A stretch of 5,985 bases of DNA, taken from positions 1 through 5,985 of the forward strand of contig CAYOBW010000385.1 in the NCBI GenBank assembly GCA_964402115.1. The letters are read 5' to 3'. Shown here piece by piece: positions 1 to 5,846 of the stretch. Position 1 is the first letter of the stretch, and each line of letters opens with the position of its first letter. The notes under the pieces are model-generated. The model was not told where the DNA came from and made no database searches. It saw only the letters and a program-made list of their open reading frames with translations. The translations under genes were made by a program, and so were the position numbers. The stretch comes from CAYOBW01 sp964402115 (GTDB taxonomy: Bacteria; Verrucomicrobiota; Kiritimatiellia; UBA8416; CAYOBW01).

Positions 1-35
1 CTCGCCGCTCTGGAACGCGCCGGGGTGCGGCGTGA

Positions 36-689
36 GGACGTCTGGGATTACTCCACTTCATCGGCAACATCGTCAATGCCGACGGTGTTCACCTGAGCGC
101 GGTGAAGAACGGCCTGGTGGAAGGTTGTTTCCTGCGCGCCCCCGACGATCTCTTTCTCGTGTACCACTACGGCGCTTCCGAAAACCTCACTGTCCGAAAC
201 TGTGTGTTCTGGAATGACGGCGGGAGCATCGTGCTGATTGGAATAGCCGATAGCAAAGGCGACATACGCAATGTGACCATGGAAAGCTGCGACGTACTCA
301 CCAGCCAAGGAGTATGGAACAGGGAGAATGCCGCGGCGATTCATATCGCTGCGACCGCTGGCAACACCATCTCGGGAGTTGTTTTCCGGGACGTCCGCAT
401 CGAGTCGTTCCGCTTCCCCTCCACCACCGCGCTCCTGATGATCAAGGCCAAAGAATTCAGAATCGGTGTCCATCGGTATTCACCAGGGCGTGTGAGTGGC
501 GTGCTCTTTGACCGCGTCAGTTATGACGGCAGCGGCGAGGCGCCGTCGTTTATTCAGGGCACAAACGCGGATCATACAGTGAAGGGCGTGGTATTTAGGA
601 AGTTTTTCTGGGGCGATCGCTACCTCTCGGAAGAGGATCATCCAAACCTCTTTGTCAGGCCGTTTTCGTCAGAGATAACATTTCAGTAG
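36..689 (+). CDS. GH28-like right-handed beta-helix protein, 5' incomplete (frame closed upstream)
   Basis: C-terminal part of a parallel beta-helix protein resembling polygalacturonase-type (GH28-like) glycoside hydrolases. The repeated short strand pattern is visible, for example 'ENLTVRNCVFWNDG', 'IRNVTMESCDV', 'ISGVVFRDVRIES' and 'VSGVLFDRVSYDG', with each coil ending in N/D-rich turns. Two GH28-like acidic sites are suggested: 'NADG' at 75-86 (compare NTD) and the Asp pair in 'RAPDDLF' at 144-149. The third GH28 signature, His-Gly, is not seen; the expected place reads 'GSIVLIGIADSKG'. The frame ends at TAG 687-689. In this frame a TGA lies at 33-35, and beta-helix-like sequence ('HFIGNIVNADGVHLS') already runs from about 54, before the GTG at 102. 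The true start is therefore upstream, and a frameshift or sequencing error near the window edge is likely. No signal peptide is visible because the N-terminus is missing. Substrate unknown; a pectate-lyase-like or other beta-helix polysaccharidase is also possible. Confidence 0.72.
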   Translation, partial: GRLGLLHFIGNIVNADGVHLSAVKNGLVEGCFLRAPDDLFLVYHYGASENLTVRNCVFWNDGGSIVLIGIADSKGDIRNVTMESCDVLTSQGVWNRENAAAIHIAATAGNTISGVVFRDVRIESFRFPSTTALLMIKAKEFRIGVHRYSPGRVSGVLFDRVSYDGSGEAPSFIQGTNADHTVKGVVFRKFFWGDRYLSEEDHPNLFVRPFSSEITFQ

Positions 690-842
690 CATCCCATGTC
701 AACTCAAGACCACCTTTCCATGCCTCAACGCTCGCGTGCCCATTCTCAACCACGGCGACCGGGATTTCTCGGGCGACCCGCTTCGAGACGCGAAGCAAAA
801 CACCAGTGCGCGCGAAAGCCAGTTCGCAACCAAAGCAACACC
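690..842 (+). other. Intergenic gap between the beta-helix gene and the TIM-barrel gene
   Basis: This 153-nt stretch stays open in the frame of the downstream gene, from an ATG at 696. Its translation is basic and low-complexity ('MPQRSRAHSQPRRPGF...') and would place 49 hydrophilic residues before an obvious signal peptide, so I treat it as non-coding. It probably holds the promoter of the downstream genes, but I see no convincing -35/-10 pair. It carries a short hairpin (780-796). There is no Shine-Dalgarno sequence before ATG 843; the bases before it read AGCAACACC. Confidence 0.5.
780..796. repeat. Small perfect inverted repeat upstream of the TIM-barrel gene
   Basis: GCTTCG (780-785) is the exact reverse complement of CGAAGC (791-796), with a 5-nt loop AGACG. 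An overlapping alternative, CGGG (770-773) with CCCG (777-780), could compete with it. The hairpin lies 46 nt before the start codon at 843 and is not followed by a T-run, so it is not an intrinsic terminator. It could be an operator, an mRNA leader structure or chance in GC-rich DNA. Confidence 0.35.
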
Positions 843-2519
843 ATGAAACACATCCTGGCCGTCCTCATCGCCCTGTTGTTCGCCCCGCTGGCCGCGTTGG
901 CTGCGGAAACGAAACCCGCAGGTGCGAAAGCGCCGTTCCGCGTGCTCTACAGTGACGACACGACGCACACGCTGGTCTGCGTCAGTCCCTATCACCAAGG
1001 CAAGCCGCTCGAACTGGAAGCGCCGCCGACCACCGACGGTCTGACCCCGCCGTTTGGCCCGCAGATGCTCGAGGGCGCAGTGGACGAGACGGCGGGAACG
1101 GGCATCGAGGTGCACATGCTCCAACCGGGGTTTGGTTACGTGCCGTGGTGGAAAAGCCAGGTGTATCCGTTCAGCGAGCAGGCGAAGTTCATGCAGGAAC
1201 GGTTCGGGTCGCCCATGCCGAAGGGCGGCTGGGCCGAATACATGGCGACGGGCGGCGACATGGTCGCGGCGTTCGCGAAGCGCTGCCGCGAGAAGAAGCT
1301 CGCGCCGTTTGTCTCGTTGCGGATGAACGATTGCCACGGTCACGAGATGTTGCTCGGCCCCCAAGGACCAAGGAACGAGACGGCCTGGGCCACGCTCGCA
1401 CCGTTGCACGTCGAGCATCCTGAATGGCGGCTCGGGAGCGATGTCAGCAAGTGGAGCGACCGGCATCTGAACTGGAACATCCCGCAAGTCCGCCAGTACA
1501 AGCTGCGGCTGATCGAGGAAATCTGCCGGCAGTATCCGCTGGCCGGTTTCGAACTCGACTTCATGCGGTTCCCGAAGTTCTTCGACGAGAAGGCGACGAC
1601 GCGCGAGCAGCGCGTCGCCATCATGCGCGAGTTCATCGGGCAGGTGCGCCGCATTCTCGACAGCACGGCGCCGGCGGGCCAGCGGCGTTGGCTGTGCGTG
1701 CGCGTTCCCGCGTTTCTGGCGGCGTACGACGCGACGGGCATCGATCTGGCCACGTGGGTTCGCGCGGGCGTGGACATGGTGAACCTGTCCTACTTCTACT
1801 TCACCGCGCAGGACGGCGACCTCGCGGCGATCCGCCGACAAGTGCCTGACGCGGCAGTTTACGTGGAGATGTGCCACACCACGCGCGTTGGCCCGCTGGT
1901 CGGCGTAAGCGGCGGCTACGACAACTTCTCTTACCGCCGCACGACCCCGGCGCAGTTCTACACGACGGCGCACGTGGCCTACGCGCGCGGGCTGGACGGC
2001 GTGAGCGCGTTCAACTTCGTCTATTACCGCGAACACGGGACGGGCGCGCGCGGACCGTTCTGCGAGCCGCCGTTCGAAGTGTTCAAGCATCTGGGCGACC
2101 GCACATGGCTGGCGCGGCAGCCGCAGCATTACTTCCTGGCTGAGACATGGGACCTGCCACCCGTGCCGAACCGGGCGCTACCGAAGCGATTCAAATCCGG
2201 ACCGACGCACCGTTTCGCACTCGACATGGCCCCGCCGACCGGCGGTTGGACGATGCCAGGCCGCCTACGCATCCAGTCGCCCGAGGACTTGGGAGACAGC
2301 CGCTGGAGTTGCCGTTTCAACGGCCAGGAACTCGCCGAGACGCCGGACCGTTCCGAGCCGTACGCGAACCCCTATCCCGCGCTGCTGGGCGGTCCCGAAC
2401 ATCACCGCGCATGGCTCGTGCCGCCCGCAATGCCGAAGGACGGCGCGAATCAGATTGAACTGACGTTGCAGGATGGCAGCCCGTCCAAGATCGTCTTCCT
2501 CGACGTAGCCATACCCTGA
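843..2519 (+). CDS. Secreted TIM-barrel glycosidase-like protein, family uncertain
   Basis: 558 residues. The ATG at 843 is chosen because it opens directly with a clear signal peptide, 'MKHILAVLIALLFAPLAALA', with probable cleavage near residues 20-21. The upstream in-frame ATG at 696 would bury this signal. The body (about residues 30-450) has the alternating strand/helix pattern of a (beta/alpha)8 barrel: 'FVSLRMNDCHG' (strand with polar end), a 'HPEWRLG' segment as in family-10-like and GHL10-type hydrolases, 'GFELDFMRFPKFF' (E237, D239, R242), then 'WVRAGVDMVNLSYFYF', 'AVYVEMCHT' and 'GLDGVSAFNFVYY'. The acidic end of the strand at E237/D239 is the best candidate for the catalytic or substrate-binding site. 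Residues about 453-558 look like a separate beta-sandwich ('WTMPGRLRIQSPEDLG...NQIELTLQDG'). It is probably co-transcribed with the next gene, 7 nt away. I cannot place it in a named GH family; the role in glycan breakdown is inferred from fold pattern, export and neighbours. Confidence 0.85.
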   Translation: MKHILAVLIALLFAPLAALAAETKPAGAKAPFRVLYSDDTTHTLVCVSPYHQGKPLELEAPPTTDGLTPPFGPQMLEGAVDETAGTGIEVHMLQPGFGYVPWWKSQVYPFSEQAKFMQERFGSPMPKGGWAEYMATGGDMVAAFAKRCREKKLAPFVSLRMNDCHGHEMLLGPQGPRNETAWATLAPLHVEHPEWRLGSDVSKWSDRHLNWNIPQVRQYKLRLIEEICRQYPLAGFELDFMRFPKFFDEKATTREQRVAIMREFIGQVRRILDSTAPAGQRRWLCVRVPAFLAAYDATGIDLATWVRAGVDMVNLSYFYFTAQDGDLAAIRRQVPDAAVYVEMCHTTRVGPLVGVSGGYDNFSYRRTTPAQFYTTAHVAYARGLDGVSAFNFVYYREHGTGARGPFCEPPFEVFKHLGDRTWLARQPQHYFLAETWDLPPVPNRALPKRFKSGPTHRFALDMAPPTGGWTMPGRLRIQSPEDLGDSRWSCRFNGQELAETPDRSEPYANPYPALLGGPEHHRAWLVPPAMPKDGANQIELTLQDGSPSKIVFLDVAIP

Positions 2520-2526
2520 GACAACC

Positions 2527-4536
2527 ATGAGACACATCGTCATCCTCGCCGCCCTGCTGCTGGCACCGCTGGCCGCCCTCTCCGCCGAACCTATCACCAA
2601 CTCGATCGGCATGAAGCTCGTGCGCATCGAGCCGGGGACCTTCACCATGGGGCAGGATGGGCCGCCCGTCGCGGGCAATGGCAACATGGCGACGCATCAC
2701 GCGGAGTTTCGGTCGGCGGATTGGGACGAAAAGCCGGCGCATCGCGTGACCATCACGCAGCCGTTCTACATGGCCAGCACGGAGGTCACGCTGGGACAGT
2801 TCCGCAGGTTTGACCCCGACTTCCGCATTGGCAAAGGCGCTGAGGATGACGCGGTGCACGCCATCACCTGGGCAAAGGCCGTGGCGTTCTGCGAGTGGCT
2901 CTCGAAGAAGGAAGGCCAGACCTACCGCCTGCCGACCGAGGCGGAGTGGGAGTATGCCTGCCGCGCGGGCACGACGACACTCTTCCACACCGGCGCCACG
3001 CTGCCCGCCGGACATCAGAAGTGGTTCGGCCGGCAAGGCTGGCGTGAGCTGTACTTTCCCGATGACCAGATGCCACCCGAGTATGCGTGGCAGGACGGCG
3101 CGGCCTCGCTCTGCGTGGCGCAGACGGCTCCCAATGCCTGGGGCCTATACGACATGCATGGGAACCTCGCCGAGTGGTGTCTCGACTGGTATGGGCCGTA
3201 TGAAAGCGGTGACCAAACCGATCCGCTGGGCCGCAGCGACGGCGACTTCCGCGGCTTTCGCGGCGGCACCCACTCCCAGCTCACGCGGATGCTGCGCTCG
3301 GCGAATCGCAGCGGCTGGATTCCAGACGGCCCGCTTCCCTGGGTCGGCTTCCGCGTGGTGCTCGGCGACTTGCCGAAAGGAAAACTGGCGCCGCGGCCGG
3401 AGCCGCCGCTAAATGCGCAAAACGTGAGCCAGCAAGCGGCCACGTTCGAACCGCAGGACGCGGCGGTGCCGTTCCTGGAAGGCCCGCGGTACTACCGCCA
3501 GATTCCGCCCGGAGAGGTCGGGCCGCTGTTCGCGCGGCACAACCACAGCCCCGGCCTCACCGAGTGCCCGAACGGCGATCTGCTCGCCGTCTGGTATTCG
3601 TGTGTGAGCGAGCCGGGACCGGAGCTGTGCAACGCCGCGAGCCGACTTCGCTTCGGCGCGAAGGACTGGGAGGCGCCGTCGCCCTTCTGGGACGCGCCAG
3701 ACATCAACGACCACGCGCCGAAGGTCTGGTGGGACGGCGGGAAGACGCTCTTCCATCTGGTCTTCGAGCATGATGCGCAGAACATCGTCCGCACCTCCAC
3801 GGACAACGGGGCCACGTGGTCGAAGGCGCGGGCACTTCCCGTGAGCGGCGAGTTTGGAAACAACATCCTCCGCACCCGCGAGGGCGTGCTCGCGATTTCG
3901 CTCGACGGCGCCTCGCTGGTCATCAGCCGCGACCAGGGGCAGACATGGACGCCAACCGGCCAGCGGCGTGGTAAGACGGAACTGCGCCCCGGCGGCAGCG
4001 GACCCTGCATCGCCGGCATTCACGCGCCGCTCGTGCAACTCGCCGATGGCCGCCTCATGGCGCTGGGCCGCTTCGACGACGTGGCCGACCAGGAGCGATT
4101 CGGCTTCAAGATGCCCGTCAGCTACTCCAGCGACCTCGGCGAGACGTGGCATTACGCAGCCAGCGAGTTCCCCGTCGTCAGCAACACGCAACGGCCCGCG
4201 CTGCTGCGGCTGCGCGAAGGCCCGCTCGTGCTCTGCTCGTTCACGGACCAAGCACGCGATCTGAAGAAAGAACAGCCAGGCAAAGGCCTGACCTTCAAGA
4301 GCACGAGCGGCGACTTCACCGGTGTGGGTCTCTTTGCCGCCGTGAGCTACGACGAAGGCAAGACCTGGCCCGACCGCCGCCTCATCACCCCGAGCAACTC
4401 CGCGAAGGCCGACACCAACGGCTACTTGGCCATCGTCCAAACCCGCGACGGCCGCATCCAGCTTCTCACCAGCAGCCGCCACTACACCTTCAACCTCGCG
4501 TGGCTCAAACAGCTCCCGCCCGCGCCGAAGAAGTGA
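2527..4536 (+). CDS. Secreted fusion: FGE/SUMF1-like domain plus BNR (sialidase-type) beta-propeller
   Basis: 669 residues. Signal peptide 'MRHIVILAALLLAPLAALSA', cleavage near residue 20. Residues about 22-280 are an FGE-sulfatase (SUMF1/EgtB/PvdO-type) domain: 'NSIGMKLVRIEPGTFTMG' at its start, 'EKPAHRVTITQPFYMASTEV', 'RLPTEAEWEYACRAGT' (134-149), 'GLYDMHGNLAEW' (206-217) and a closing 'VGFRVV' (273-278). In true FGEs a Cys pair lies in the segment that here reads 'RGGTHSQLTRMLRSANR' (245-261), with no Cys, so formylglycine-forming activity is unlikely. A Pro/Gln-rich linker (about 283-325) leads to a BNR-repeat propeller (about 330-665) with four Asp boxes: STDNGATW 424-431, SRDQGQTW 467-474, SSDLGETW 534-541 and SYDEGKTW 607-614. 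It opens with 'HNHSPGLTECPNGDLLAVWYS' (338-358). The Arg-Ile-Pro and Tyr/Glu signatures of GH33 are not evident, so it may bind or cleave a sialic-acid-like or other sugar. The start has no Shine-Dalgarno sequence; a gap of 7 nt from the previous stop suggests an operon. Confidence 0.9.
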   Translation: MRHIVILAALLLAPLAALSAEPITNSIGMKLVRIEPGTFTMGQDGPPVAGNGNMATHHAEFRSADWDEKPAHRVTITQPFYMASTEVTLGQFRRFDPDFRIGKGAEDDAVHAITWAKAVAFCEWLSKKEGQTYRLPTEAEWEYACRAGTTTLFHTGATLPAGHQKWFGRQGWRELYFPDDQMPPEYAWQDGAASLCVAQTAPNAWGLYDMHGNLAEWCLDWYGPYESGDQTDPLGRSDGDFRGFRGGTHSQLTRMLRSANRSGWIPDGPLPWVGFRVVLGDLPKGKLAPRPEPPLNAQNVSQQAATFEPQDAAVPFLEGPRYYRQIPPGEVGPLFARHNHSPGLTECPNGDLLAVWYSCVSEPGPELCNAASRLRFGAKDWEAPSPFWDAPDINDHAPKVWWDGGKTLFHLVFEHDAQNIVRTSTDNGATWSKARALPVSGEFGNNILRTREGVLAISLDGASLVISRDQGQTWTPTGQRRGKTELRPGGSGPCIAGIHAPLVQLADGRLMALGRFDDVADQERFGFKMPVSYSSDLGETWHYAASEFPVVSNTQRPALLRLREGPLVLCSFTDQARDLKKEQPGKGLTFKSTSGDFTGVGLFAAVSYDEGKTWPDRRLITPSNSAKADTNGYLAIVQTRDGRIQLLTSSRHYTFNLAWLKQLPPAPKK

Positions 4537-4577
4537 GCGTCCCATTCAACAACCACTGCCACCAAAAAAACACTGCC
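4537..4577 (+). promoter_or_regulatory. Short A-rich leader before the sialidase gene
   Basis: This 41-nt gap contains a seven-A run (4564-4570) and two copies of CACTGCCA (4554-4561 and 4571-4578), the second ending on the A of the start codon. There is no Shine-Dalgarno sequence. The A-run could keep the initiation region unstructured, as in leaders that rely on SD-independent initiation. I see no terminator or promoter here, which fits read-through from the preceding gene. Confidence 0.3.
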
Positions 4578-5765
4578 ATGAAACAGACCCTCACCTTTCT
4601 CACCGTCCTGTTGTTGGTGCCGCTGGCCACACCGCACGCCGTTGAGGTCACCGGGGGGCGGATTGATTCAGCTCCTTTCGTGGCCGGCAAAGAGGGCTAC
4701 ACCTGCTATCGCTGCCCAACGCTGGCGGTCAGCGCGAAGGGCACGGTGCTGGCGTTTTGTGAAGGACGGGTCAACAGCCACAAGGACGAAGACGACATGG
4801 ATGTCGTGCTCAAGCGCTCCACGGATGGCGGACGCACTTGGGGGCCGTTGCAGGTGCTCGCGAACGACGGTCGCAACCCCTGCAAGTGTCAGTGTCCCGT
4901 CGTGTTGACGTCGGGGCGGATTCTGCTCGTCTGGCTCTGGAACAAGTGGATTCCCTCGAAGAACGACCGCACGACGCGCGAAGTGTATGCGATGCACTCG
5001 GATGACGACGGTGTGACGTGGTCGCAGCCGCGCAACATCACGCGCACGGTCTACCAGCCGGACTGGAAGTGGTACGGCACCGGCCCGTGCCACGCCATCG
5101 TGAAGCGCAGCGAGCCGCACCAGGGCCGCCTCATCGTTCCTGCCCGCCATAACACCAAGCGGACGCACATGGTCTCGCATGTCATTTACTCCGACGACAA
5201 CGGCGAGACGTGGCACATCGGAGGCAGCATGCCGCGGCCTCGGACCACCGAGTGCACGGTGGTCGAGTTGAGCAACGGCGACCTGATGCTCAACAGCCGC
5301 AATCAGAACGACGACGAGCACTACCGGGTCGTCTCCGTGAGCAGGGACGGCGGCGCGACGTTCACGGAGATCTGGCTGGAGACGGCGCTGGTCGAGCCGC
5401 GCGGCTGTCAAGCGAGCCTGCTATTCCACTCGCTGAACCCGGCGTCCGGCAAAGGCAACATCCTCTTTTCCAATCCGGCCAACGCCGAGGTCCGTGCGGA
5501 CGGCACGTTGAAACTCAGCGAAGACGATGGTCGTACGTGGGCCAGGAGTTTCCGCTACGCCAAGAAGCCCGCCCCCAACTTCACCGGCTATTCCGACATC
5601 GCGGTGATCCCCGATGGCAGCGTCGGCATCTTGCACGAGCGTGGCGATCTGGATGACGCGAGCAAGAAGAGTGAACGCTACGACGAGATTGGGTTCATCG
5701 TCGTCCCGTTTGCCGAGATTCGGACACCGCTGCCGCCGGCTCCCGCGGGAGGTTCAATGCCTTGA
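4578..5765 (+). CDS. Secreted GH33-type exo-alpha-sialidase (neuraminidase)
   Basis: 395 residues, a normal size for a single-domain bacterial sialidase (EC 3.2.1.18 class), which removes terminal sialic acids from glycans outside the cytoplasm. The frame stays open far upstream into the previous gene, but ATG 4578 is chosen because it starts the signal peptide 'MKQTLTFLTVLLLVPLATPH' (cleavage near residues 20-22). The body is a six-bladed-propeller sequence with five Asp boxes: STDGGRTW 81-88, SDDDGVTW 141-148, SDDNGETW 205-212, SRDGGATF 255-262 and SEDDGRTW 314-321. The catalytic set by family pattern is R45 in 'YRCP' (variant of the R-I-P motif), D70 or a nearby Asp as acid/base, E225 ('TECTVVEL'), R241 ('LMLNSRN'), R306 ('AEVRADGTL'), Y338 ('GYSD') and E354 ('LHERG'). 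The E225-R241 spacing of 16 matches my recollection of known sialidases. A cysteine cluster at 102, 104 and 106 is unusual. It is probably the last gene of the unit. The natural sugar could be another nonulosonic acid (for example Kdn) rather than Neu5Ac. Confidence 0.92.
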   Translation: MKQTLTFLTVLLLVPLATPHAVEVTGGRIDSAPFVAGKEGYTCYRCPTLAVSAKGTVLAFCEGRVNSHKDEDDMDVVLKRSTDGGRTWGPLQVLANDGRNPCKCQCPVVLTSGRILLVWLWNKWIPSKNDRTTREVYAMHSDDDGVTWSQPRNITRTVYQPDWKWYGTGPCHAIVKRSEPHQGRLIVPARHNTKRTHMVSHVIYSDDNGETWHIGGSMPRPRTTECTVVELSNGDLMLNSRNQNDDEHYRVVSVSRDGGATFTEIWLETALVEPRGCQASLLFHSLNPASGKGNILFSNPANAEVRADGTLKLSEDDGRTWARSFRYAKKPAPNFTGYSDIAVIPDGSVGILHERGDLDDASKKSERYDEIGFIVVPFAEIRTPLPPAPAGGSMP

Positions 5766-5846
5766 CATCTCAGAGGCGATGAAAAGCGTCTACGCCGCTC
5801 GATTGGATTCGCAAGCCGGCCGCTGACCATTCAGGAGATCCGTGAT

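Noticed and set aside
696..842. Earlier in-frame ATG for the TIM-barrel gene
   Set aside because: It would add 49 basic, low-complexity residues in front of a clear signal peptide.
699..2129. Long open frame on the minus strand (476 codons) opposite the TIM-barrel gene
   Set aside because: It is Arg/Ala/His-rich low-complexity sequence mirroring the GC-rich codon pattern of the + strand gene; it shows no domain, and the + strand protein has a signal peptide and a fold pattern.
2527..3360. Active sulfatase-maturing enzyme supporting a sulfatase locus
   Set aside because: The catalytic Cys pair is absent, the protein is exported and fused to a propeller, and no sulfatase gene is in the window.
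3409..4545. Long open frame on the minus strand (378 codons) opposite the BNR propeller
   Set aside because: The + strand carries four Asp boxes in the same region; the antisense product is compositionally biased and unrecognisable.
4146..4577. N-terminal extension of the sialidase frame into the preceding gene
   Set aside because: The extension is Arg/Ala/His-rich out-of-frame translation of the propeller gene; ATG 4578 directly starts a signal peptide.
5779..5826. Mini-ORF of 15 codons after the sialidase gene
   Set aside because: It is too short, its purine-rich sequence is only 2 nt from the ATG, and the peptide has no recognisable feature.
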